Shown here piece by piece: positions 25,142-34,095 of a stretch of 64,000 bases of DNA. The stretch comes from VXPQ01 sp964608315 (lineage in GTDB: Bacteria > Bacteroidota > Rhodothermia > Rhodothermales > VXPQ01): positions 105,651 through 169,650 of the forward strand of contig CAZSNF010000004.1 in NCBI GenBank assembly GCA_964608315.1, read 5' to 3'. The notes under the pieces were generated by a model. It did no database searches. It was not told where the DNA came from and saw only the letters and a list, made by a program, of their open reading frames with translations. Numbering within the stretch: the first letter of the stretch is position 1; every line of letters starts with the position of its first letter. The translations under genes and the position numbers were made by a program.

Positions 25142-26356
25142 CTATTCTTCCGCCCATGCCTGCACGGGCATGGACAAGAATTTTTCCATCGGGATTCCGT
25201 CTCCGCCCACGAGGAGTTTGCGGGCGGGGCCGAAGGCTCGCTCGAATGCGGTTAGTCCCGGCAGCCCCTGCCGCGTTACTCCGCTTTTTACCTCAATTGC
25301 GATCAGGTTGCGCTTCGCGCGCACGACAAAGTCTACTTCGCGATTTCGTTCGCGCCAGTAGTAAAGCGCAATATCCCGGGTCATGGCGGCGTTGGCCAGA
25401 TGGGCGCCTACCGCAGATTCCGCCAAACGCCCCCAGGCTGCAAGGTCGGTTCGCGTTTCGGGAAACGTTCGTTCGGACAGCGCGCTGATCAAGGCCGTAT
25501 TGAAGACCTGCAACTTGGGACTGGACGCTCTTCGCCGGACCGTGCTGCCAGAGTACTTTTGCAAGCCCGTAAGCATACCTGACCCGGACAACAAATCGAG
25601 GTAATGGGCCAGGGTGGTTGTATTGCCCGCCTCCTGGAGTTGCCCCGTCATTTTGGCGTACGAAAGTATTTGCCCCGAATACGCGCACCCCAGTTCGAAC
25701 AACCTGCGCAGCAATGCAGGTTTGTCTACACGGGACAGCAGGAGTACGTCTCGGGAGATGGTTGTTTCGATGAGCGCGTCGCGGATGTAGCGCACCCAGC
25801 GTTTCGGTTGTTTCGTTAGCGGCGCGGCTCCGGGGTAGGCTCCGTAAAAAATGTATTCGTCCAGTGTCCAGCCGAACGCCGCGCGCATCTCGGGAAAACT
25901 CCAGTGGGGCAGCCGCAAGACCTCGAACCGGCCCGCCAGGCTTTCGGTCAAGCCTCGGTGAATCAGCAAGGGAGCCGAGCCAAGGAGAATGACTTTCAGG
26001 GGGCGTCCGTGACGCGTGTCCTCATCCCAGAGTCGCTTGACCGCCTCTGACCAGTTTGCGGCTTTCTGGATTTCGTCCAGCACGAGGAGGGCGCCCCGGC
26101 AATCAGTCTCCCTGACCAGCAGGCGCGCGGTTTCCCATTGGGCCTCGATCCATGCGGAGTCGCGCAGGGTGGGCTCGTCGGCGCTGGCGATATGGTGCGG
26201 CAGTCCGCATTCGGCGGCTACGTGCAGCGCCAGCGTGGTTTTGCCTACCTGTCGCGGTCCGGCCACGATGTGCATGAACCGACGCGGTTCCGCAAGGCGG
26301 TCCAGCAATTCGGCGGCCTGGGGACGGACGATATGCTTTGCGGGGAGGTCGCGCAA
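25142..26356 (-). CDS. AAA ATPase with DUF4143 domain (paralog of 6235)
   Basis: 404 residues if the TTG at 26356 is used. Walker A GPRQVGKT at 33-40, Walker B LVLDEIQK at 91-98, and the DUF4143 PD-(D/E)XK-like residues Asp342 and Glu355-Val-Lys357. It aligns along its whole length with the ATPase at 6235. The start is uncertain: an ATG at 26391 lies in a different frame, so either TTG is real or a base was lost near the 5' end. It stands alone, without a STAND partner gene. A 21-bp-arm palindrome lies 35-80 bp upstream. Confidence 0.82.
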   Translation of the reverse strand: MRDLPAKHIVRPQAAELLDRLAEPRRFMHIVAGPRQVGKTTLALHVAAECGLPHHIASADEPTLRDSAWIEAQWETARLLVRETDCRGALLVLDEIQKAANWSEAVKRLWDEDTRHGRPLKVILLGSAPLLIHRGLTESLAGRFEVLRLPHWSFPEMRAAFGWTLDEYIFYGAYPGAAPLTKQPKRWVRYIRDALIETTISRDVLLLSRVDKPALLRRLFELGCAYSGQILSYAKMTGQLQEAGNTTTLAHYLDLLSGSGMLTGLQKYSGSTVRRRASSPKLQVFNTALISALSERTFPETRTDLAAWGRLAESAVGAHLANAAMTRDIALYYWRERNREVDFVVRAKRNLIAIEVKSGVTRQGLPGLTAFERAFGPARKLLVGGDGIPMEKFLSMPVQAWAEE

Positions 26357-26390
26357 TGCGTTCTGGTCGTTTGGCGGCGGCTTGAATACA

Positions 26391-26436
26391 TTTTACTCAA
26401 TACATTAAGTAAAAATACTCAACATATTGAGTAAAA
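26391..26436. promoter_or_regulatory. Palindrome upstream of the second DUF4143 ATPase
   Basis: TTTTACTCAATACATTAAGTA and TACTCAACATATTGAGTAAAA (21 bp, three mismatches) flank AAAA. The TTTTACTCAAT core is that of the hairpin before the ATPase at 6235. It lies between the PQQ dehydrogenase stop (26491) and the ATPase start on the same strand, so it could be an operator, a terminator, or both. Confidence 0.65.
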
Positions 26437-26490
26437 ACAAATTTTACGTACGCTATCCCTTGGCAGGCCCTCGAGCATGCCCGCCTCGCG

Positions 26491-28653
26491 TTATTCGCCG
26501 TCCGCCGTATCGTTCCCCGCCTCCGTGGATGCCTCGTCCGGCAGCGCAAACGCGACGAGCATGCCTCCCATGGGCCGGTTCGACTTGCCGCCGCCCGCCG
26601 AAATCGCCACGTACTGCTTCCCGTCCGCCATGTAGGTGCTGGGCGTAGCGTTCCCTCCGAAAGGCAGATTGGCTTCCCACAGCAGCTCACCCGTTTCCTT
26701 GTCGAAGGCCCGTATTTTCTCGTCCGCAGTGGCGCCGATAAACAACACGCCGCCCGCCGTCACGACCGGTCCGCCGTAATTTTCCGTACCGGTCTGCGGA
26801 ATGCCGCGCGCCGTCAATTCCTCGTACTCGCCGAGCGGTACGGTCCATTTGATGTCGCCCGTGTTCAGATCGACGGCATTCAGCGTGCCCCAGGGCGGCT
26901 TGATCGCCGGGTAGCCTTCGTGATCCAGCCAGCGCTGGAATCCCCGGAAGGCGTACGGGGGCACATATTCATCCTCCTCGTCTTCTTCCACAGCCGTTTC
27001 TTCGCCAAGGAGGTGGTCAAGGATCGCGTTCAGCATTTCCTCGGGGACCTGATCGAAGGGGGGCATGCGCGCGCCGCCCTGCACAAGCAGCGTCATGGCC
27101 TGCTCCCGGCTGTAGCGTTCCCCCATATCCGTGACCGCCGGGAAGCCGCCTCCCGGATCGCCGCTGCCGTCCAGGCCGTGGCAGGACGCGCAGAGCGACC
27201 GGTAGTACCGGTCCCCGCGAGGCAGCGGCGTACCGTCCGGCCGCCTTGTCGGGATGAGCTGGTAGAACCACGGTATCTCGTTGATATTCACGTACAATAC
27301 GCCGTCGGGGTCGGCGGCCGATCCGCCCCATTCCATGCCCCCGTCGTATCCCGGAAACTTGATTTTCTGTTCAAGACTCGGCGGCGGGAACGACCCGTAC
27401 GCGCCGGACTGCGTAATCAGGTCTGTAGTCAACTGTTGGGCTTCCGGCGAGATATTCGACACGTCGTCCAGCGTGTATTCTTGCCGCATGAGCGGCGGCG
27501 GCCATGTGGGGTAGGGCTGCGTGGGCCACGCCTGCATATCCGGCAATTCCGATGCGGGGGCGGGACGTTCCTCGATCGGCCACAGCGGCTCGCCCGTAAC
27601 CCGGTCGAAGACGTACAGCAGCCCCATCTTCGTGCCCTGGGCGACGATATCTACCCATTCCCCTTCGTGCCGGACGGTCAGCAGCGTGGCCGGGGTCGGG
27701 TTGTCCATGTCCCACAGGTCGTGATGGACGAGCTGGAAGTGCCACAGGCGCTCGCCGGTGCGCGCGTCCAGCGCAATAAGGGAGTTGGCGAACAGGTTCT
27801 CGCCGTACCGGTCGCCGCCGTAGAAGTCGGGGCCCGCGGTTTCCGTGGAGGAGTATACGATGCCCCGCTCCATATCCATTGCGACGCCTGACCAGTCCGA
27901 GGCGCCCCCCGTGTATTCCAGATAGCCTTCCGGCCATGTCTCCGATCCGAATTCCCCCGGACGGGGCAGGGTATGGAATATCCAGACGCGCTCGCCGGTC
28001 CGCGCATCGAGCGCAATGACCGCCCCGGGTACGTTCTCCGCCACCCGTACGCCGAAGATCACCATATCTTCAAAAACGTATCCGCCCGAGTTCAGGCCCA
28101 CGTTCGGACGGCCCTCCCAGTCGATGCGGTCGCCTATATGGAGCCAGCCGCCTTCGCCGAACGAGGAGACCGGCTCGCCTGTTTCTGCGTCGAGGGAGTA
28201 CAGCCAGGGGCCTTTCGTTGTGAAGATGCGCCCGTTTTCCCCGTCTTCCCAGTATATGAAGCCCCGTTGCCGGCCGCCGCCCTGGTGCATGTTGCCGGCG
28301 TGGAGATTCGTTTCGTCGGGATTGAAGGTCCACAGATGTTCGCCCGTTGCGGCGTTCAGCGCCGTCATCTTGCGGTTCGGGGTAGCCGTGTACAGTACGC
28401 CGTCCACGATGAGGTTGTTGGATTGATATTCGCTCACTTCCCCCGTATCGTACGCCCACGCCATTTCCAGCAGGTGGACATTCTCCGTATCGATCTGATC
28501 GAGCAGGGAATACTGGTTACTGCTCGGATGGCCGAGGTAATTCGCCCAGTCGGCGCCGGCGCCCACCGGCGCGCGCGGGGGCGCTTCGGAACAGGCGGAC
28601 AGGGTTGCAGCAAGCGCCGCAGCAATGGTCAGGCGGGCGAGAATACGAGTCAT
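26491..28653 (-). CDS. PQQ-dependent dehydrogenase with inserted haem-c domain
   Basis: 720 residues with a lipoprotein signal (LSAC near residues 18-21). The body is an eight-bladed quinoprotein propeller: repeated 'ALNAATGEHLWTF', 'ALDARTGERVWIF', 'ALDARTGERLWHF', 'AVDLNTGDIKWTV' and 'AFDKETGELLWEA' tryptophan-docking motifs. A haem-c site CASCH lies at about residue 487, in a cytochrome-like insert ('CASCHGLDGSGDPGGGFPAV') before the last blades. It resembles the glucose/alcohol quinoprotein dehydrogenases of Bacteroidota, which oxidise a periplasmic sugar or alcohol and pass electrons through the haem. An acidic linker (EEDEEDEY) follows the haem domain. Substrate unknown; no PQQ synthesis genes are in the window. 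Confidence 0.88.
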   Translation of the reverse strand: MTRILARLTIAAALAATLSACSEAPPRAPVGAGADWANYLGHPSSNQYSLLDQIDTENVHLLEMAWAYDTGEVSEYQSNNLIVDGVLYTATPNRKMTALNAATGEHLWTFNPDETNLHAGNMHQGGGRQRGFIYWEDGENGRIFTTKGPWLYSLDAETGEPVSSFGEGGWLHIGDRIDWEGRPNVGLNSGGYVFEDMVIFGVRVAENVPGAVIALDARTGERVWIFHTLPRPGEFGSETWPEGYLEYTGGASDWSGVAMDMERGIVYSSTETAGPDFYGGDRYGENLFANSLIALDARTGERLWHFQLVHHDLWDMDNPTPATLLTVRHEGEWVDIVAQGTKMGLLYVFDRVTGEPLWPIEERPAPASELPDMQAWPTQPYPTWPPPLMRQEYTLDDVSNISPEAQQLTTDLITQSGAYGSFPPPSLEQKIKFPGYDGGMEWGGSAADPDGVLYVNINEIPWFYQLIPTRRPDGTPLPRGDRYYRSLCASCHGLDGSGDPGGGFPAVTDMGERYSREQAMTLLVQGGARMPPFDQVPEEMLNAILDHLLGEETAVEEDEEDEYVPPYAFRGFQRWLDHEGYPAIKPPWGTLNAVDLNTGDIKWTVPLGEYEELTARGIPQTGTENYGGPVVTAGGVLFIGATADEKIRAFDKETGELLWEANLPFGGNATPSTYMADGKQYVAISAGGGKSNRPMGGMLVAFALPDEASTEAGNDTADGE

Positions 28654-28761
28654 GGCTTCAGGGGTTGAGGGAGTGCAGGCCGCAGGGGTCGAGTTGCGGC
28701 GGCTATTACTAATGCAGCTATTATAATCAGCGTGTCCTTAAGGGGCGCCCGCGCCGCGAAA

Positions 28762-29907
28762 TCACGGGTCCGGGAAAAGCGCAGGGTCAATTCCGGGGAT
28801 GATCCTGAGCGCGTTTTCGTAGTAGATTTTTCGCAATATCTCGTCGGGCAGGTCCATGCCGTACATGCTCCAGAAGGCATGCCGCTTGCGGTAATACGGA
28901 AAGTATTCGTCCGCCGTCTCGAAGATGCGGAAGTAGACATAGTATTCGGACGGCTCCCACGAATCCTTGCCCATGAGTACGCGGTCCTGATATTTCGTCA
29001 GGAAGGCCTTCGCGGCGCGCGGTTGCCGGCCCAGTTCTGCGATGACCGCTCCAAGTTCGGTGTACATATTCGGCATTTTGTCCAGCAGGCCGCCCAGCCG
29101 CCCGAGGTCGTTTCCCAGCCAGCCGAGGTGCGCGCTGAGGAAAATGGTGTTCGAGTGTCTGGCGATCAGGTTCCAGTGTTCGGCCATGAGGGTTTCCCAG
29201 GAAGGAACCGGATCGCGTTTGCGGCGCGGGCGCTCCTTGAGTTCGAACCAGCGCTCGTTGAAACGGTCCTGCGGCTCCCAGAAGGGGGCCGGGTCTGCCG
29301 TATGAATGAGGACCGGAATGCCCAGTTCGCCGGCCTTCCGCCAGATGGGGTCCAGGTTCGGGTCGTCGGTTTTTAGCCGCGCACCATCCTCGTAGAAGAT
29401 GTCCATGCCGAGGTTTTTGTAAATCTTCAGCCCTTTGGCGCCCTGCCGCACATCTTCTTCCAGTTGGGCCGCCGCTTTCTCGCCGAAGTCCGGATCGTTC
29501 AGGGGCCCGAAGTCGATGTTCGCATAATGCACGAAGCGCCCCGGGGCGTGCATATCCGTGGCGGCGATTTTCGCCTGGAGTTCTTCGCCGGTGCCTCCAC
29601 TCAGGTTCACCATGACGGCCATGTTCATTGCGTCCATGTCCGAAACCATGGCGGCGATCTCTTCGCCGGACATCTGAGCGATGCCCCACTGGTGTGCATG
29701 CGCGTCCACGAACGGAAATTTCGCGCGGGTCACCTCATGCTCCTCGACGACCAGCGTGGAGCGGGGCGCATAGTCTTCCCATTGCATTTCCTGGGCCTGC
29801 GCGACGGGAACAGGCGCGGTAATCGTCAGCGCAGCGAAGGCGAACGCTGCCGCGAAGAGGACGGATACTTTGCAGGGAGGGCGGAGCGAAGCGTTTGGGG
29901 TTGTCAT
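28762..29907 (-). CDS. Secreted amidohydrolase (Amidohydro_2 family)
   Basis: 381 residues from the ATG at 29907; the frame extends upstream, but this start gives a signal peptide ending near AQAQ. A TIM-barrel metal site is suggested by 'FVDAHAHQWG' (HxH), 'PVLIHTADP', 'FLSAHLGW' and 'LMGKDSW'. Such enzymes hydrolyse or decarboxylate cyclic or aromatic acids. It lies 108 bp upstream of the PQQ dehydrogenase on the same strand and may share a transcript, which would put both in the periplasmic breakdown of one compound. Substrate not deducible. Confidence 0.82.
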   Translation of the reverse strand: MTTPNASLRPPCKVSVLFAAAFAFAALTITAPVPVAQAQEMQWEDYAPRSTLVVEEHEVTRAKFPFVDAHAHQWGIAQMSGEEIAAMVSDMDAMNMAVMVNLSGGTGEELQAKIAATDMHAPGRFVHYANIDFGPLNDPDFGEKAAAQLEEDVRQGAKGLKIYKNLGMDIFYEDGARLKTDDPNLDPIWRKAGELGIPVLIHTADPAPFWEPQDRFNERWFELKERPRRKRDPVPSWETLMAEHWNLIARHSNTIFLSAHLGWLGNDLGRLGGLLDKMPNMYTELGAVIAELGRQPRAAKAFLTKYQDRVLMGKDSWEPSEYYVYFRIFETADEYFPYYRKRHAFWSMYGMDLPDEILRKIYYENALRIIPGIDPALFPDP

Positions 29908-30125
29908 GGCCGGGTCAGGAAGGGACGATGCGCAGGAAGGAGTGCATGAAGGCGGGGCGCGAACGAGATTGCTGGAACCGTTCGGCGACTTGTCGGCGCC
30001 ATCCCTAAGGAATGATGCGCTCTGGAAAATAACGGAATGCAGCCTAAAAGGAAAAAGAAGATGCAATCGCGCGTAATTATATATTTACACAGCCATCATT
30101 TGATGCTCATAGCGCCGCTGTACGC

Positions 30126-30914
30126 ATGAACGCCTTGTCCCGACGCCGCCTGAAAGAAATCCGCTCGCTGGCGCACAGAAAATACCGCGACCGGTACGGG
30201 GAGACGATTGTCGAAGGCGCGCGGGCCGTGGAAGCGGCGCTCGACGCCGGGGCCGAACTGCGCGCACTGCTTGTGACCGAATCGGCGCAGAGCCGGTTCG
30301 CGGACCGGTTCCGTATCCTGGAGGATCGGGTGTATGTCGTGTCCGAACGGGATATGCGAACGGTGTCCGCGGTCGAAACCAGCCAGGGCGTGCTTGCGGT
30401 CGCGGGCGTCCGGCGGGCGCCGCCGGAGACGCTCGCCTCCATGCAGCGGGTGGTATTGCTCGACGGCGTGAGCGATCCGGGAAATGCGGGGGCCATCATC
30501 CGGACGGCGTCCTGGTTCGGCGTGGAGGCCGTGGTAACCGCTCCGGATTCCGCGGACGCCTATCATCCCAAGGCAGTGCGCGCATCCATGGGAGGCGTAT
30601 GGGACGTGGCGCACGTCGAAACGCCCGATCCGGCCGGGATGCTCGCAGACCTTGCGACACGCGGATTTACCGTCTACGGAGCAGACCTGCAAGGTACGCC
30701 TGTGGATACCTGGACGCCCGCGCTGCCGTCCGCCCTGGCGCTGGGCAGCGAGGCGCACGGCATTTCCCGAAATGTTCGGGAGCGAATTACCGAACGGGTG
30801 CTTATTCCGGGCCGCGCCTGCAAGGCCGCCAAACCGGGATCGCACGGCGTCGAATCGTTGAACGCTGCGGTGGCTGCGGGCATTTTGCTGCATGCCTGGG
30901 CGCGGACGGCCTGA
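30126..30914 (+). CDS. TrmH/SpoU-family RNA 2'-O-methyltransferase
   Basis: 262 residues. An N-terminal substrate-binding domain (about 1-95) is followed by the SPOUT fold, with 'LDGVSDPGNAGAIIRTA' (motif 1), 'LGSEAHGIS' (motif 2) and 'VESLNAAVAAGILL' (motif 3). These carry the catalytic Arg/Asn and the knotted SAM site. It is a 2'-O-ribose methyltransferase for rRNA or tRNA; the exact site cannot be read from sequence. Its stop codon lies inside the remnant of a MITE-like element, so the element borders or has slightly altered the C-terminus. Confidence 0.9.
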   Translation: MNALSRRRLKEIRSLAHRKYRDRYGETIVEGARAVEAALDAGAELRALLVTESAQSRFADRFRILEDRVYVVSERDMRTVSAVETSQGVLAVAGVRRAPPETLASMQRVVLLDGVSDPGNAGAIIRTASWFGVEAVVTAPDSADAYHPKAVRASMGGVWDVAHVETPDPAGMLADLATRGFTVYGADLQGTPVDTWTPALPSALALGSEAHGISRNVRERITERVLIPGRACKAAKPGSHGVESLNAAVAAGILLHAWARTA

Positions 30915-31102
30915 AGCGCTGAGCGAAGCGGTTTTAATCAGCGTACCCTATATTGCATGACACTCTGATTAAATCTGCTTTGCTCAGCGCTTCACGTTCG
31001 TGCGTACAGGACATTGTGATGGCGACGCGGTAAACGCTGCGGATTCAGGGCATGGCGGACGTGAAGCGCCCTCTGGATTTTGCACATTAAATCAGAGTAT
31101 CC
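30912..31102. mobile_element. MITE-like element copy B, two deleted copies tail to tail
   Basis: 30912-30948 matches the tail of copies A and D (TGAAGCGCTGAGCGAAGC...TTAATCAG). 30961-31102 is a copy in reverse orientation that lacks the central hairpin present in copy C. The two create a near-perfect 30-bp inverted repeat (30912-30941 with 30965-30994, three mismatches), starting with the TGA stop of the SpoU gene. It would form a strong hairpin right behind that gene. Confidence 0.75.
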
Positions 31103-31152
31103 TGCAAAGCTGAACGAATTCGCCAAACCATACGAACTCAGAAACAAGGAAT

Positions 31153-32307
31153 ATGAAAATCGGCATACTGACAGGGGGCGGAGACGTACCCGGCCTGAAT
31201 CCCTGCATCAAGGCGGTCGCCCTGCGAGGCATGGAGCAAGGCAACGAAGTGATCGGCATTCGCCGAGGATGGGGCGGTTTGCTCTGGATGGACCGGGACG
31301 ATCCCGCCAGCATCGACAAATATACGGTCGCGCTGGATTTTCCGACCGTGCGCAAGATCGACCGGAGCGGCGGCACCGTGCTCCATACGAGCCGCGTCAA
31401 TCCGGGTCGCGTGTCGCCGAGCGACGTGCCCGAATTTCTTAAGGGAACTGCAGGGGCGACGGCGGAGGGCACGTTCGATTTTACGGCCCATGCGATCGCA
31501 AATTTGAAGCATCTCGGCATCGACATGCTCATTCCCATCGGGGGAGACGATACGCTGAGTTACGGAGAACGCCTGCACAGGGAAGGATTTCCGGTCGTGG
31601 CCATTCCCAAGACGATGGACAACGACGTGTACGGTACGGATTACTGCATCGGGTTCGGGACGGCGGTTACCCGGAGCGTCAAGTTCATTCACCAGCTTCG
31701 CACCAGCACGGGTTCCCACGAGCGCATCGCCGTAATTGAACTTTTCGGAAGAAATTCAGGTCAGACCAGTCTGATCAGCTCGTATCTCGCCGGGGTGGAC
31801 CGCGCGCTTATTTCCGAGGTGCCGTTCGATCCGGAGAAGCTGGCGGGCCTGGTCATGGAGGACAAGCGCGCCAATCCGAGCAAATACGCCATGGTGACGA
31901 TCAGCGAGGGCGCGTATATGATCGGCGGAGAGGTGATGGAAAGCGGGGAAGCCGATCCGTACGGACATCGCAAACTGGGCGGTATCGGAGAAGCCACGGG
32001 TGCGGCGCTCAGCAAGATTACGGGCCAGAAGATTGTGTTGCAGTCCTTTGCGTATCTGATGCGCTCCGGCCCGCCGGACGCGCTCGATCTGATGGTCGGT
32101 CTCAACTATGCGAACATGTCGATGGACCTGCTCGCAGGAGGCGCCAGCGGCAGGATGGTGGCCTTGCGGGGCGGCGTGTACACGCATATTCCCATGGACG
32201 AGGTCACGACGGGCGTCAAGCGCGTGGATGTGGAAGAACTCTACGACATGGACGCCTATCGTCCGAAGGTGCATCATGTGCTGAACAAGCCCATGTTCCT
32301 GTATTAG
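31153..32307 (+). CDS. pfp: 6-phosphofructokinase, PPi-type active site
   Basis: 384 residues of the PfkA superfamily. It opens with 'GILTGGGDVPGLN'. The nucleotide site reads GGDD at 130-133 and the catalytic loop PKTMDND at 152-158. ATP-dependent enzymes have Gly at the second Asp of GGDD and Gly where Lys153 stands; Asp plus Lys is the established signature of pyrophosphate-dependent enzymes. It should interconvert fructose-6-phosphate and fructose-1,6-bisphosphate using PPi, reversibly. It heads a run of five plus-strand genes with gaps of 3 to 37 bp or overlaps, so it is the first gene of a sugar operon. The PPi preference follows from two residues only. Confidence 0.85.
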   Translation: MKIGILTGGGDVPGLNPCIKAVALRGMEQGNEVIGIRRGWGGLLWMDRDDPASIDKYTVALDFPTVRKIDRSGGTVLHTSRVNPGRVSPSDVPEFLKGTAGATAEGTFDFTAHAIANLKHLGIDMLIPIGGDDTLSYGERLHREGFPVVAIPKTMDNDVYGTDYCIGFGTAVTRSVKFIHQLRTSTGSHERIAVIELFGRNSGQTSLISSYLAGVDRALISEVPFDPEKLAGLVMEDKRANPSKYAMVTISEGAYMIGGEVMESGEADPYGHRKLGGIGEATGAALSKITGQKIVLQSFAYLMRSGPPDALDLMVGLNYANMSMDLLAGGASGRMVALRGGVYTHIPMDEVTTGVKRVDVEELYDMDAYRPKVHHVLNKPMFLY

Positions 32308-32310
32308 TTC

Positions 32311-33015
32311 ATGGAGCCGGTCGTACAGATTTCGCTGGACGTGACGTCGGTTCCGGAAGCGGTCGGGATGGCGGAGATGGCCGTACGGGCCGGCGTCGAC
32401 TGGATCGAAGCAGGCACCCCGCTGGTCATTGCCGAAGGGATGCACGGCGTGCGCGCCTTGCGGGAGCGGTTTTCGGACAAGCCCCTCGTAGTCGATCTGA
32501 AAACGATGGACGGGGGCGAGCTTGAGGTGGAAATTATGGCCCGCGCAGGGGCAACTCATGTGGTGGTCATGGGGCAGGCCGCGCCGGAAACGGTGGAACT
32601 GGCGGTGCGGGCCGGCAGGGAACTGGGCGTGGAAGTGATGGGGGATAACCTCGGAATGCCCGACCCCGTGGCGGGCGCCCGATTGCTCGAAGAGATGGGT
32701 TGCGATTACGTCATTCATCATATCGGGTATGATTACCGGACGTTGCGGCAGGAACGGGGACAGCCTTTCGAAACGCCTCTTGATCGGTTGCGAGAGGTGG
32801 TGACCGCCGTGGATATTCCGGTGCAGGCGGTGGGAGGGCTAAATATCGAACAGGCTGTGCAAGCGCCTGCCTGGGGCGCGCCCATCGTGGCGATAGGCGC
32901 GCCGCTTGCCGTGGACGCGCATGCGTTCCGGGCCGCGTCCGGCGATGTGGAAGGCATACTCCGGGAGATATGCGCGCGCGTACATGCCTTCGGGAAAGGG
33001 ACGACCGGCTCATGA
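32311..33015 (+). CDS. HUMPS-family decarboxylase/aldolase (3-hexulose-6-phosphate synthase-like)
   Basis: 234 residues of the OMP-decarboxylase superfamily. The signature 'VVDLKTMDGGELEV' (DxKxxD) and 'QISLDVTSVPEA' near the N-terminus match 3-hexulose-6-phosphate synthase and 3-keto-L-gulonate-6-phosphate decarboxylase. The first condenses formaldehyde with ribulose-5-phosphate (or runs in reverse to make pentose phosphate); the second acts in ascorbate-type catabolism. The gene follows phosphofructokinase by 3 bp and overlaps the dehydrogenase start (ATGA). A 6-phospho-3-hexuloisomerase gene was not seen, so a decarboxylase or pentose-supply role remains open. Confidence 0.8.
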   Translation: MEPVVQISLDVTSVPEAVGMAEMAVRAGVDWIEAGTPLVIAEGMHGVRALRERFSDKPLVVDLKTMDGGELEVEIMARAGATHVVVMGQAAPETVELAVRAGRELGVEVMGDNLGMPDPVAGARLLEEMGCDYVIHHIGYDYRTLRQERGQPFETPLDRLREVVTAVDIPVQAVGGLNIEQAVQAPAWGAPIVAIGAPLAVDAHAFRAASGDVEGILREICARVHAFGKGTTGS

Positions 33016-34058
33016 AGCAGATTCCCCGCACGATGCAGGCCGTGGTGAATCATGCGGCGGCGCCGAAGAGCGTCGAACTCCGCGAAGCGCCTGTTCCCGG
33101 GATTGATTCCGAAGATGTGCTGGTCGAAGTGCGGGCGGTCGGCGTATGCGGCAGCGACGTGCATCAATGGACGGGAACGCACAGTTGGGCGGTCAATTAC
33201 CCCTGTATTCTTGGCCATGAATTCAGCGGAGTCGCAGCGCGCGTCGGAAACGCTGTGCGGAGATTTCGGGAAGGGGATCGAATCGCGAGCGAGACCGCTG
33301 CCGTCATTGATCCGGATTCCCCGCTGGTGCGGCAGGGGCAGTATCATCTGGACCCTTCGCGCCTCGGTTTCGGGTATGGCGTGGATGGCGCCATGGCCGG
33401 GTATGTGCGCGTACCGGAACGCTGCCTGCACCGCATTCCGGACGAGCTGACCTTCGAGCAGGCGGCGCTTGCGGAGCCGTGTTGCGTGGCGTATCACGCC
33501 GTTTGCGTACAGACCCGGCTTCGACCGGGAGACCATGTACTGGTGCTCGGTCCGGGTCCCGTCGGTTTGTTGTGCGGGGTCATGGCGCGGCTTGCGGGCG
33601 CGGGCGCAGTGCTGGTCGCCGGGTTGGCTTCGGATGCGCACCGCCTTGACGTGGCGGGGAAACTGGGGCTTGTTCCAGTTGCGGCGGCGGAGGCGGTTCG
33701 GGCTGCGCAGTCGCTTGGGGACGGTCTCGGCGTTGATGTGGTGGTGGACGCAGCGGGCGTTTCCGAAGCGCTCCGGATTGCGCTGGACGCCGTGCGGCCA
33801 GGCGGCTGGATCACCAAGGTCGGTTGGGGCAAAGAGCCGTTCGGCGGTAGTCTAGATCCCCTCGTTCAGAAAGCCGTTACGTTACAGGGCAGTTTTTCGC
33901 ACTACCGGGAAATCTGGGAGCGCGTACTGCGTCTGCTTGCAAGCGGCCGCCTGGATACAGCGCCTCTTGTAGATCGTATTGCCCCCATACAGGAATGGGA
34001 AGAGGTCTTCGAGCGCATGCACGACCGGGCGTACGTCAAAGCGATCCTGATCCCGTGA
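33012..34058 (+). CDS. Medium-chain dehydrogenase (polyol/threonine dehydrogenase-like) without structural-zinc cysteines
   Basis: 348 residues. 'VGVCGSDVHQW' gives the catalytic-zinc Cys, 'GHEFSG' the His-Glu, and 'VLVLGPGPVGLLCG' the NAD(P) Rossmann loop. In most polyol dehydrogenases a four-cysteine lobe binds a structural zinc around residues 90-110. Here that stretch ('ETAAVIDPDSPLVRQGQ') has no cysteine. Start chosen at the ATG overlapping the previous stop. It likely oxidises a sugar alcohol or aldonate within this operon; substrate unknown. Confidence 0.85.
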   Translation: MKQIPRTMQAVVNHAAAPKSVELREAPVPGIDSEDVLVEVRAVGVCGSDVHQWTGTHSWAVNYPCILGHEFSGVAARVGNAVRRFREGDRIASETAAVIDPDSPLVRQGQYHLDPSRLGFGYGVDGAMAGYVRVPERCLHRIPDELTFEQAALAEPCCVAYHAVCVQTRLRPGDHVLVLGPGPVGLLCGVMARLAGAGAVLVAGLASDAHRLDVAGKLGLVPVAAAEAVRAAQSLGDGLGVDVVVDAAGVSEALRIALDAVRPGGWITKVGWGKEPFGGSLDPLVQKAVTLQGSFSHYREIWERVLRLLASGRLDTAPLVDRIAPIQEWEEVFERMHDRAYVKAILIP

Positions 34059-34095
34059 TTCCGTATGTTACGCGAGCATCGAATCCGATAGAAAT

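Noticed and set aside
28722..28742. Solo end of the MITE-like element (ATAATCAGCGTGTCCTTAAG)
   Set aside because: Only about 20 bp resemble the terminal repeat and no mate is near; could be chance, so not listed as a copy.
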